NCBI RefSeq assembly: GCF_001874525.1
Contig: NZ_LKAQ01000004.1
Span: 124,001-188,000, forward strand
Direction: 5' to 3'
DNA length: 64,000 nucleotides
From: Pseudodesulfovibrio hydrargyri
GTDB taxonomy: Bacteria > Desulfobacterota > Desulfovibrionia > Desulfovibrionales > Desulfovibrionaceae
This document shows positions 34,883 to 44,737 of this stretch, in pieces (position 1 is the first letter of the stretch; each line of letters starts with the position of its first letter). The notes beneath the pieces were generated by a model. It was not told the DNA's origin, ran no database searches, and worked only from the letters and a program-made list of their open reading frames with translations. Made by a program: the position numbers and the translations under genes.

Positions 34883-36406
34883 CTATCCGGCCTGGCGGCC
34901 GCGTAAGACGACCATCCGCCATATCCGCGAGCGCTCGTTTGCGCTCAGCATGGTCACGAACGCCACCGGGACATAGGCCGCCACCAGGATGGCCGCCTTC
35001 AGGAAGACGTCGGCGTAGGAGTTGGAGGGCAGCCTGTCGTCGATGAGAAAAAACGCGAGCAGGAAGACCGCGATAGGCGGGGCCAGCTTCAGGTAGCAGC
35101 GCAGCAACTGGTCCGTGATGGAAATATGAAAACTTCTGCTCAGATACACCGTGAAGATGGAGAAGAAACACAGCGAGGCGACGGTGCTCAGCGCGGCCAG
35201 GGCCGTGATCCCGCCCAGGTAGCAGGCCGGTATGGAGAGCAGGATGTTGAGGACCAGGCCGATTGTCATGGTCTTCGTGTAGAAGCCGACATCCCCACGG
35301 CCGATGACCAGCCGTCCCAGGAGGGGCTGCAGGCCGACAATGGCGAAGGACCCGGCGAGAAACCGCAGGGCGGCCCCGCCTTTCTCCTTGTAGACCGGAT
35401 CGATCCACACGCCGACGAAATCGGGACCGAGCACCATCACGCCGAAGAATATCGGCATGCTCAGGGCGATGACGTACCGCGTATATTGCAGGTACAGGCC
35501 TCGGGCCGTCCCGTCGTCATCCTGGGCGTAGAGCTCGCTGAAGACGGGCATGAACGCCGCCGTGGTGGAGTAGACGATCTCGTTGCCGTAGGTGGCCAGG
35601 CGGTTTACCACGGAATTATAGGCATTCCAAATGGTGCCGATGGTCGACACGATGATGATCGGCGACGTCTTGTCGACCAGCCTGATGGCCAGGGTCATGT
35701 AAAACAACTTGCCGCCCAGGTTGATCAGTCTCTTCATCTGCGCCGGAGCCGGCATCCGGAGCCGCAGCTTGTGGGTCGGCATCTGTCTCTTGAAGACCAT
35801 GTACAAGGCGATCGTGGACAGGACGCTCACGGACAGCTTGACCACCGCCAGGCCGAGCAGGCCGTATCCCGCGTTCAGGACAACGATGGTCGCAATCAGC
35901 TTCAGCACGCCAAGAGTGATGTCTATCAACGACTTCATGTGGAACTGATGGAAACTGAGGATGATACCCGTGAATATGTTGGCGACGAAGACGAACAGGA
36001 TATCGATCCCGATCAGCGCGGAAATGGCCAGGGGCGACTCGGACCCGAGCGCGCCGTGGTCTATGGAGGCTATATACCGAGGCATGAACAGCATAATCGC
36101 CACCAGGCATGCCGCCCCGAACAAGGTGAACAGGGAAATCGACGAGGTTATCAGCTCGTTCAGTTCATCCAGCTCCCCTTTGGAACGGTACTCCGCCGCA
36201 AGCTTGGTCGTGGCCGTGGTGATCCCCATGTCCAGCAGCCCGGAATACCCGGCCACGGTCAGAACCACCGCCCAGAGCCCGTACTGCAGGTCTCCGATGG
36301 CCGCGATGGTGAACGGCGTCAGATAGAAAAGGATGCCCAGGTTGATGAAATGCCTGAGGAAGGAGGCTATGGTGTTTCTCGCCAACAGCCTGTGCACGCT
36401 AATCAT
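34883..36406 (-). CDS. Polysaccharide flippase (Wzx/MATE-like)
   Basis: This 507-residue protein with about 14 membrane helices opens with N-T-I-A-S-F-L-R-H-F-I-N-L-G-I-L-F-Y-L-T-P-F and D-L-Q-Y-G-L-W-A-V, typical of oligosaccharide flippases of the MOP superfamily. It would move polyprenyl-linked repeat units to the periplasmic face. G+C is clearly lower than in the nuo genes (one row near 35.9 kb counts at about 48%), as is common for flippases in variable polysaccharide loci. The start overlaps the upstream glycosyltransferase end by 8 bp. It is the last gene of the leftward polysaccharide train. No Wzy polymerase is recognisable beside it. Confidence 0.88.
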   Translation of the reverse strand: MISVHRLLARNTIASFLRHFINLGILFYLTPFTIAAIGDLQYGLWAVVLTVAGYSGLLDMGITTATTKLAAEYRSKGELDELNELITSSISLFTLFGAACLVAIMLFMPRYIASIDHGALGSESPLAISALIGIDILFVFVANIFTGIILSFHQFHMKSLIDITLGVLKLIATIVVLNAGYGLLGLAVVKLSVSVLSTIALYMVFKRQMPTHKLRLRMPAPAQMKRLINLGGKLFYMTLAIRLVDKTSPIIIVSTIGTIWNAYNSVVNRLATYGNEIVYSTTAAFMPVFSELYAQDDDGTARGLYLQYTRYVIALSMPIFFGVMVLGPDFVGVWIDPVYKEKGGAALRFLAGSFAIVGLQPLLGRLVIGRGDVGFYTKTMTIGLVLNILLSIPACYLGGITALAALSTVASLCFFSIFTVYLSRSFHISITDQLLRCYLKLAPPIAVFLLAFFLIDDRLPSNSYADVFLKAAILVAAYVPVAFVTMLSANERSRIWRMVVLRGRQAG

Positions 36407-37382
36407 TTTTCAGCCACTTGCCCAATAATATATATTTCATTCCATGACCGATCTTATACGGGATGAACGTCTTCAGCAGCAGTATGACCGCGTCCTTGGT
36501 GGTCCCCTTGGCGATCCGCATGCACCGGACAAGGAGGTTTCTTGCCTCCGCGCCCTTTCCGGATGTGTAGAGGATATACGCCAGGGTATGCCCGTCCTGC
36601 AGCAGCCTTTGGGTCAATGTTTCCCATGCGGCGCGACTGTCGCCGACCACCAGCCGGCCACTCGATATAAGCCGCAGATGGTCTTCAATTATAGTCACGG
36701 AGGCACGCATCCAGATTGCTCTTTTCGCCGTCAGCCGGTCGTCTTCCAGATGTCGGTCGAGCAGAGGCGTATCGATGTAGGCCACGTCGCCTTCGGTCGA
36801 TATTTTCAGAAAAAGATCCCAGTCCTCGCAAATGGGGAGTTCCTCATTGAAGAGGCCGTGCTTGACGAGCAGGTCCTTTCTGACCATGGTGCATGACGGC
36901 AACATTTTGAATCCATTAACCATGTTATGATAAACATAGTCGCCGTCCGGTCTGAAGCCACGGCCCCAGTGCACGCCGGATTCATGCCAGACCCTGCCGT
37001 CCTTGACCTCGCGCCAATCCGTGAAGCACAGCGGAATGCCCGTATCGGCCGCCATCACTTCAACCTGTTTCTCAAGCTTGCTTTCATACCAGGCGTCATC
37101 GGCGTCGAGGAACGCGACCAGCTCCCCTCTTGCCTCCGAAATGCCTATGTTCCGGGCGGAAGCGGCCCCGCCATTGTCCTTGTATATATATCGGGCTTGG
37201 GGATAGTTCCCCGTCACGACAGCCTTCGTATCGTCCACCGAACCGTCGTCCACCACGATGATTTCGTACTTCCCGTACGATTGCCTCAGCACGCTCTCGA
37301 GGGCTTTGCCGATCAGGCCCGCGCGGTTGTACGTCGGTATGACGACACTGACCATGACTTCTTCATTCGCCGCAACGGCCAT
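36399..37382 (-). CDS. Family 2 glycosyltransferase
   Basis: This 327-residue protein has a GT-A fold: V-S-V-V-I-P-T-Y-N-R-A near residues 11-21, I-I-V-V-D-D-G-S-V-D-D-T near 44-55, and the metal/sugar-nucleotide D-x-D in F-L-D-A-D-D-A near 96-102. It lacks membrane helices and ends in a basic tail. It probably adds a sugar to the lipid-linked unit of the exopolysaccharide. The start at 37380-37382 has AGGAG upstream; the longer frame adds an unconserved leader. G+C is lower than in the exosortase genes to its right, like the flippase. Confidence 0.88.
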   Translation of the reverse strand: MAVAANEEVMVSVVIPTYNRAGLIGKALESVLRQSYGKYEIIVVDDGSVDDTKAVVTGNYPQARYIYKDNGGAASARNIGISEARGELVAFLDADDAWYESKLEKQVEVMAADTGIPLCFTDWREVKDGRVWHESGVHWGRGFRPDGDYVYHNMVNGFKMLPSCTMVRKDLLVKHGLFNEELPICEDWDLFLKISTEGDVAYIDTPLLDRHLEDDRLTAKRAIWMRASVTIIEDHLRLISSGRLVVGDSRAAWETLTQRLLQDGHTLAYILYTSGKGAEARNLLVRCMRIAKGTTKDAVILLLKTFIPYKIGHGMKYILLGKWLKND

Positions 37383-37508
37383 AATTGACTCCTGATTCAC
37401 TGGTGCCGTGTCCGAGGCACCATTTGCGGACCGGCGAGAATGTCCCTGCCGGGCATGTTTTTCCACTGTCCCCGATTGCCGACCGCCCACTAGACCAGAC
37501 GACTTCCA

Positions 37509-38138
37509 TCATTCCGGCAGGTATTGGTGGATGAGGGGATAGAAATCTGCGACAAAGCGGTCCATCACGGGGTTACGGCCCGCATGCGGGTCCGGGATGG
37601 GCATGGACACGCGGATGAAGGCGGCGTCCTTGCGCCGGGAGACGATGGAGTTCCACATTTCGGACAGTTTGAGCGCGTACTCGTTGGTCAGAATGCCACC
37701 CCTGACCTGGTACCAGTAATAGAAGGAGACCGTATAAACGTCCTTGCTCATGACCGTGTCCACGATCTCGACGTCCCGGCCGTCGCGCAGGCGAACCGGA
37801 ATGAGCCCGGTGGAATTGGTGTACCAGCCCGAACTGGGCAGGCAGTTGCGCGGGGAATGGATGCCGCCGTCGCCCTTCCTGCCGCCGTGATAGCCGATGT
37901 ACAGGGTCACCCGGTGCCCCTGGGCGTCCACGTAGTCCCGGGACATGTAGTCCGTGGGCCGCAGGATGGCCATGATCTCCGGGGAGAAGATGTCCTCCCG
38001 GACCATGCGCCATTCCCCCACCCGCGCCGGGAACTCGGACAGCGGCCTTTCCAGGAGTACGGGTTTCGGTTCGACCAGTTGGATGTAGGCCCCTGCCGCG
38101 AGCAGCAGGGCGAAAACGAGGACGAACTTACGATTCAT
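37509..38138 (-). CDS. epsI: EpsI family exosortase-associated protein
   Basis: This 209-residue protein has an N-terminal membrane anchor (residues 5-20) and the EpsI/DUF3485 pattern: L-S-E-F-P-A-R-V-G-E-W near 33-43, L-Y-I-G-Y-H-G-G near 79-86, and H-S-P-R-N-C-L-P-S-S-G-W near 94-105 with its single conserved Cys. In many exosortase A proteins this domain is fused to the C-terminus of the protease-like enzyme; here it is a separate gene overlapping it by 11 bp. Its exact role is unknown, but it is always tied to exosortase and exopolysaccharide genes. GGAGAAG precedes the ATG. Confidence 0.9.
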   Translation of the reverse strand: MNRKFVLVFALLLAAGAYIQLVEPKPVLLERPLSEFPARVGEWRMVREDIFSPEIMAILRPTDYMSRDYVDAQGHRVTLYIGYHGGRKGDGGIHSPRNCLPSSGWYTNSTGLIPVRLRDGRDVEIVDTVMSKDVYTVSFYYWYQVRGGILTNEYALKLSEMWNSIVSRRKDAAFIRVSMPIPDPHAGRNPVMDRFVADFYPLIHQYLPE

Positions 38139-38970
38139 GGCGCTTCTCCCCCAGTTTCAGGCCCCAGCCGATCACGGCCATGACGACCATGGCCACGAAA
38201 AAGACCATGAACCCGGCGAACTCGTGGAAGAACCCTTCCGCGGCCACGCTCCCGTAGTGCTTGGCCAGCACGCCGGTCAGAAACACCCGCATGATGTTGG
38301 TGATCACGGCCACGGGCAGGGCCGAGACGATGAGCACCCATTTCTTCCAGACGCCGCGCTGGGTCAGGAAGGCGAAGGCCACGCTGAGCGCGATCAGGGA
38401 CATGAGCGAACGCAGGCCGCTGCACGCGTCCGCCACCTCCAGGGTGATGTTGGGCAGCATGATGATGTTTCCCTCGCGCAGGACCGGGTAGCCGAAGAAG
38501 ACCAGCCCCTGGACCGAGACCTTGGCCACGAAGAGTTTGAGCGGCATGGTCATGGAGTCGTAGAGGATCACCGGAATGGGCACCATCAGCAGGAGGTACA
38601 GCAGGGGAAGCAGCATCCGCCTGCACGCCTCCCAACCCAAAAGGTAGACGATCGTCCCGCCGGTGACGGTGATCATCGAGGTCCGCATGGTGAAGTATTC
38701 CGTGGCCAGGGAACCGACCACCAGCTGCGCCAGCCCCAGGAGCACGATCCACAGTCCCCAGCCCGCCGGTTCGGCCGGGGCCTCAAGGATGCTCTTGCGG
38801 TTGGCCCAGAGGAAATAGGCGGAGACCAGCGGCACCAGGAACCCGTGGGAGTAGTTGTCGTCCCTGGCCCAGTCCGAGACCATGTCGGTGATGATTTCGT
38901 GGTACACCAGACCGATGACCACGCAGTACGCGGCCACGTACCACTTGTTTGCTTCGAGCCACTTGGAAAC
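38128..38970 (-). CDS. Exosortase (EpsH/Xrt family)
   Basis: This protein of about 280 residues with eight membrane helices is a transpeptidase-like enzyme that recognises C-terminal PEP-CTERM signals. Numbered from the start chosen here, the catalytic triad is C183 in D-A-C-S-G-L-R-S, R228 in N-I-M-R-V-F, and H249 in F-F-H-E-F-A-G. The entry motif Y-S-H-G-F-L-V-P-L-V-S-A-Y is also present. Two GTG starts are possible: 38970, preceded by GGAGG, and 39012, with no clear ribosome site, which adds 14 residues. The subfamily (XrtA, XrtD or other) cannot be fixed by eye. A PEP-CTERM substrate is encoded at 61381-62211 in the same locus. Confidence 0.93.
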   Translation of the reverse strand, partial: VSKWLEANKWYVAAYCVVIGLVYHEIITDMVSDWARDDNYSHGFLVPLVSAYFLWANRKSILEAPAEPAGWGLWIVLLGLAQLVVGSLATEYFTMRTSMITVTGGTIVYLLGWEACRRMLLPLLYLLLMVPIPVILYDSMTMPLKLFVAKVSVQGLVFFGYPVLREGNIIMLPNITLEVADACSGLRSLMSLIALSVAFAFLTQRGVWKKWVLIVSALPVAVITNIMRVFLTGVLAKHYGSVAAEGFFHEFAGFMVFFVAMVVMAVIGWGLKLGEKRHES

Positions 38971-39021
38971 TGTCACGGGTCCTCCGGGGTCGGCCGTTGC
39001 GTGTTCGGTCACCAGTCCGCC

Positions 39022-41847
39022 CTAGCCCTGCGGCCTGCTGATGCCGACGGTGACGGTTTTGGCCTGGTGGCGGATGGTGTCTATGGGGCGGGTCATTTCC
39101 TCGATGGCCTTGTTCAGGATGGTCAGGATGTCGGGCAGGCGGGCCTCGGTGGCCTGGATGGCCCGGGCCTGGTTGACCAGCCAGAGCATGTAGTTGGCCA
39201 GGGATGCGGCCACCCGGGCGGGCAGGGCCGAGTCCGTGGCGCCCGAGGCGATGCGCTCGACGCACTCGTTCAGGGCGATGAGCAGTTTTTCGCGATCGAA
39301 GGTGGTGTTGCCCTCGAGCATCCCGCCGATGAGCACCCGGGCCCTGCGGAACGGCTCGGCGTGGCCGTCGATGGCCTTGGCGGCGGACACGCCCCACCAG
39401 TGCCCGGCCACGGTCTCGAGCACGAAATCCAGGCCGCCGCCCGCGCGCGGCACCTTGACCGTGGCCTCGGCCACCCGGTCGAAGCGGTCCTCGTCCTCGG
39501 CGCAAAACACGATGGGCGAGCCGTTGTGCGCCTTGAAGATCGTCGTCTCCTTGACCGTGTCCGTGACGACCATCTCCGGCAAATCCGAGGCCATGACCAG
39601 GGTCAGGGGCTCGGTGGACAGGTCGATGTGCTTCTTGTCCTCCGTGACGTCGCACGGGATGGATTTATAGCATAATTCCGACAGCTTGATGCGCACCTCC
39701 TGGGCCGCCACGCAGTTGGCGCCGTTGCCGACCAGGGCCCAGTAGCGGTGCACGGGCGCGTACTTGCGGGCCACTTCGGCGATCTGCTCCTTGTTCTCCA
39801 AAACCTTGTCGATCTTCGCGGGCAGCCCTTCCAACGCTTCGATTTCCTTGAGGATGGCCCCCTTGTCCATGGTCCCGAGGATGTCCGCCAGCCAGAGGGA
39901 GAGCAGCTTGCCCGCCGCGATCTGGGAGTAGAACGCCTTGGTCGAGGCCACGGCCATCTCCACGTCCCGGCCGTTGCTCGTGTAGATGTGCGAGTCCGAC
40001 TTCTGGACCAGGGGCGAGTTGCGCCGGTTGACGATGCAGTTGACCCACGCGCCCCGGTCGCGGCACAGGTCCACCACCCGGTTGGTGTCCGTGGTCGTGC
40101 CCGACTGCGACACCGGGATCAGGAACACGTCGTCCATGCCCTCGTCGCCCATGAACCCGATGAGTTCGCTCCCGGTGTAGGACTCGATGGCCATGCCGGT
40201 GTCGGCCAGGGTGCGGCGCAGCAGCCGGGACACGGCCATGGCGGCCACGGCGGCCGTGCCCTGGCCCACGCAGATGATCCGCCGGATGGGCCGGGTCTTG
40301 TCCCGGAACCGCCCGACCAGGGCCGGGCCGCGCCCGAATCCTTCGGGCAGGAACTCCACACCGCCGTTTTTCTTGAGATATTTACCGTGCAGGGTGTTGC
40401 GCACCGAGTCCGGGGCCTCGTGGATCTCCTTCTCGATGTAGTGGGCGTACTCGCCCCGGAAGATGTCGCGCGAGAAGATCTCGATCGTTTCCTCGGCCAG
40501 GGCCACGGGCTCGCCGTTGTCCAGGTAGCGGGCCACGGGCACGGCGTCCGAGGGGTCGGTGTCGCGCAGGACCACGGACACCCCGCCCTGGCGGTGCACG
40601 GCCACCGGGAAGGACGACCGCGCCCGGGCGGCCATGCCGTAGGCCTCGCTGGCCACCAGCCAGCCGTCCTGCGTGCGGCCGATGTAAAAGGACTGGCCCG
40701 ACCCCTTCTGGGCCAGGAACTGCGAGTCGAAGTCGTTCAAATTCTGCATGACCACGGCCAGGGACCCCTCGCAGCGCCTGAGCACGTTGCGGAACCGCTC
40801 CTCGGCGTCGTCGCTCTCCTCCACGCCCAGGTGGAAGAGCACGGGCAGGATCTTGGCGTCGGTCGAGATGGCCGACGGGATGTGCGCCCCCTTGGACAGG
40901 ACCGATTCCTCCACCAGGGTGCGGTAGTTGTCCACGTCGCCGTTGAGCACGAACATGGTCTTTTCCAGCCCCGTGGACATGTCGCCCTCGACCAGGCCGT
41001 CCACCGGATGGCAGTTGGGCACCGAGATGATCCCGTTGGACGCCCATCGGGTGTGGGCGATGATGTTCAGCGTCCGCAGCCCCTGGGACATGGTCCACAA
41101 CAGCTCGTCATGCTTGATGAATTCGCGCAGAGCCGCGCCGTTGTCCCCGAGTTGGCCGACCAGCTGGGCCACCTTGTACAGGAAGCGGCAGGCGGTCCGG
41201 CCGTCGGCGAGCTTGCGCACCAGCACCTGGCGGGTGTCGGCGTTGTTGATGGACGAGCGGTCGGCCAATTCCTGTTTCTGAGCGGCGGTCAGACCGGCCT
41301 CCGGATCCACGCCCTCGGGCAGGACGAATGCCAGGGCCACGCCCGCCGAGTCGCGGCCGCGCACCTCGAGCTTGTCGATGGACTGGAGCACCTGCTCGGC
41401 CCCCCAGGCCAGAAAATGCCGGTCCCGCGCCTCCACGTCCCCGGCCAACTCCCCGGGCATGAGCGCCAGCGTCCGGTCCACGTTGACCAGAACCTCGCGC
41501 TCGATCTGCCACAGATAGTCGTCCAACGCCTCGCGCAGCGACTCCAGCTCGTCCGTGCGCGGCCCCTGCTCCAGCTTCACGGCCGCCGCGTTGCGCAACG
41601 CCCGGATGGTGTCCCGGATGGACGACAACGCCCCCAGCGCCTCCGCATCCCCCACCAGCCGCATGTGCACCCCGAACGACATCAGATCATAAAACCGACC
41701 CGCCAGCTCATTCAGCGGCTTGGACGCCGCGAGGAGGTCGGTCCCGGCGTTGGCCTCGGCAAAGGACGCCTCGAGCTCCCCGAGCCAGGATACGTCCGGC
41801 ACGGCCACCCACAGCCTGTTGCTCAAAAAGCTCGCGATTCCGCACAT
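39022..41847 (-). CDS. Extra-long GlmS-like amidotransferase/SIS protein
   Basis: At 941 residues this is over 300 residues longer than normal glucosamine-6-phosphate synthase (about 610). Cys2 in M-C-G-I-A-S is the expected glutaminase nucleophile. The sugar-synthase motif R-G-R-D-S-A-G-V is at 163-170 (about 26-32 in normal GlmS), H-T-R-W-A-S-N-G at 265-272 (normally near 72), and N-G-D-V-D-N-Y near 302-308. So a segment of about 135 residues is inserted after the N-terminus and another of about 55 between the first two motifs. Two SIS domains follow from about 540, and the tail A-K-T-V-T-V resembles the GlmS end. It may make an amino sugar for the polysaccharide or be a regulatory relative. 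It lies between the manC-type and exosortase genes. Confidence 0.8.
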   Translation of the reverse strand: MCGIASFLSNRLWVAVPDVSWLGELEASFAEANAGTDLLAASKPLNELAGRFYDLMSFGVHMRLVGDAEALGALSSIRDTIRALRNAAAVKLEQGPRTDELESLREALDDYLWQIEREVLVNVDRTLALMPGELAGDVEARDRHFLAWGAEQVLQSIDKLEVRGRDSAGVALAFVLPEGVDPEAGLTAAQKQELADRSSINNADTRQVLVRKLADGRTACRFLYKVAQLVGQLGDNGAALREFIKHDELLWTMSQGLRTLNIIAHTRWASNGIISVPNCHPVDGLVEGDMSTGLEKTMFVLNGDVDNYRTLVEESVLSKGAHIPSAISTDAKILPVLFHLGVEESDDAEERFRNVLRRCEGSLAVVMQNLNDFDSQFLAQKGSGQSFYIGRTQDGWLVASEAYGMAARARSSFPVAVHRQGGVSVVLRDTDPSDAVPVARYLDNGEPVALAEETIEIFSRDIFRGEYAHYIEKEIHEAPDSVRNTLHGKYLKKNGGVEFLPEGFGRGPALVGRFRDKTRPIRRIICVGQGTAAVAAMAVSRLLRRTLADTGMAIESYTGSELIGFMGDEGMDDVFLIPVSQSGTTTDTNRVVDLCRDRGAWVNCIVNRRNSPLVQKSDSHIYTSNGRDVEMAVASTKAFYSQIAAGKLLSLWLADILGTMDKGAILKEIEALEGLPAKIDKVLENKEQIAEVARKYAPVHRYWALVGNGANCVAAQEVRIKLSELCYKSIPCDVTEDKKHIDLSTEPLTLVMASDLPEMVVTDTVKETTIFKAHNGSPIVFCAEDEDRFDRVAEATVKVPRAGGGLDFVLETVAGHWWGVSAAKAIDGHAEPFRRARVLIGGMLEGNTTFDREKLLIALNECVERIASGATDSALPARVAASLANYMLWLVNQARAIQATEARLPDILTILNKAIEEMTRPIDTIRHQAKTVTVGISRPQG

Positions 41848-41879
41848 GGCTCACATTCTCCTGGCCGCATCGGCCGGGG

Positions 41880-43277
41880 CTAGCGTTTATACTTGTCCTC
41901 GAGCCGGACGATGTCGTCCTCGCCCAGGTAGCTGCCGGTCTGGACCTCGATGAGTTCCAGGGGAATCTTGCCCGGGTTTTCCAGGCGGTGGATGTTGCCC
42001 AGCGGGATGTACGTGGATTCGTCCTCGCACAGGATGGACTCATTGTCCCCGTTGACGATCCGGGCGGTCCCCTTGACCACCACCCAGTGCTCGGCCCGGT
42101 GGAAATGCTTTTGCAGGGACAGGACCTCGCCCGGCTTGACGATGATCCGCTTGACCTGGAACCGGTCGTCCGCCGAGATGGACTCGAAGCTGCCCCAGGG
42201 ACGGTAGACGATCTTGTGCGCCTCGGTCTCGGGCCTGCCCGCGTCCTTAAGGCGGCGGATGACCGACTTCATGTTGTCCAGCTTGTCGTTGGCGGCCACG
42301 AAGACCGCGTCCGTGGTCTCCACCACGGTGGTGTCCCGCAGCCCCAGGGTGACCACCAGACGGCCCGACGAGCGCACGTAGCAGTTGCCGGTGTCCTCGG
42401 CCACCACGTCGCCGAGCAGGCTGTTCCCCGCCTCGTCGCTCGGGTGCATGTCGTGCAGGCTCTTCCAGGAGCCGAGATCGCGCCAGGCCATGTCCAGGGG
42501 GACCACCTCGATGCCGTCCACCTTTTCCATGACCGCGTAGTCGATGGAATCCGACGGGCACTGCCCGAACTCCTCCTCGCCCAGCCGGATGAAGTCCAGG
42601 TCCCGGTAGCTGTTCTCCACGGCCGTCCGGCAGCTCTTGAGGATGCCGGGGGCGTGGGCGGCCAGGGCGTCCAGGTAGTTGGATGCCTTGAACAGGAAGA
42701 TGCCGCTGTTCCAGAGATACTCGCCCGACCGCACGTACTCCTCGGCCGCCTCGCGCCCGGGCTTTTCCACGAAGCTGTCCACGGAAAACACGCCCTCGGA
42801 CGCGGCCTGCCCCTTGCGGATGTAGCCGTACCCGGTGTGGGGGTGGTCCGGGACCACGCCGAAACAGACGAAGCGCCCCTGCTTGGCCCGCTCATAGCCC
42901 AGGGCCACGGCCCGGGCAAAGGCTTCGCCCTCGGCGATGGAGTGGTCCGCGGGCATGACCAGCAGAACCGGGTCGCCGCCATGCTCCATGAGGGCGGCCA
43001 CGGCCGCGGCCGGTGCGGTGTTGCGCCCGAAGGGCTCCAGGACCATGCGCCCGGACGTGCCGAGCCTGCGCAGCTGCTCGGCCACCAGGAAACGGTGCTC
43101 GGTGTTGCAGACCACGATGGGCTCGGCGGCCTTGGGCAGGGACATGCAGCGCGACACGGCGTCGGCGAAGAGCACGCGTCCTTCGGACACCTCGATGAAC
43201 TGCTTGGGGTACAGGGTCCGGGACAGGGGCCACAGGCGGGTGCCTTCCCCGCCGCAAAGAATGACTGGCTGCAACAT
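41880..43277 (-). CDS. manC: Mannose-1-phosphate guanylyltransferase / mannose-6-phosphate isomerase
   Basis: This 465-residue bifunctional type II enzyme (ManC/AlgA type) has an N-terminal nucleotidyltransferase with L-C-G-G-E-G-T-R-L-W-P-L-S-R near residues 7-20 and F-V-E-K-P near 170-174, plus a C-terminal cupin isomerase with P-W-G-S-F, a Q-K-H-F-H-R-A-E-H-W metal-binding stretch and I-P-L-G-N-I-H-R. It would turn fructose-6-phosphate into GDP-mannose, a donor for the exopolysaccharide. The ATG at 43275-43277 matches the family start; a TTG two codons earlier is less likely. It lies 71 bp after prsR. Confidence 0.94.
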   Translation of the reverse strand: MLQPVILCGGEGTRLWPLSRTLYPKQFIEVSEGRVLFADAVSRCMSLPKAAEPIVVCNTEHRFLVAEQLRRLGTSGRMVLEPFGRNTAPAAAVAALMEHGGDPVLLVMPADHSIAEGEAFARAVALGYERAKQGRFVCFGVVPDHPHTGYGYIRKGQAASEGVFSVDSFVEKPGREAAEEYVRSGEYLWNSGIFLFKASNYLDALAAHAPGILKSCRTAVENSYRDLDFIRLGEEEFGQCPSDSIDYAVMEKVDGIEVVPLDMAWRDLGSWKSLHDMHPSDEAGNSLLGDVVAEDTGNCYVRSSGRLVVTLGLRDTTVVETTDAVFVAANDKLDNMKSVIRRLKDAGRPETEAHKIVYRPWGSFESISADDRFQVKRIIVKPGEVLSLQKHFHRAEHWVVVKGTARIVNGDNESILCEDESTYIPLGNIHRLENPGKIPLELIEVQTGSYLGEDDIVRLEDKYKR

Positions 43278-43348
43278 GTTCAACCTCGTTCGCTATGTTT
43301 CGCCCCGTCGGTCCGGGGCCTGGTCTGTCTTCTGGTTTCCACCGCGCC

Positions 43349-44710
<1,362 letters not shown>

Positions 44711-44737
44711 GGATAAGAACCCGTTGGTTTGTCTCGT

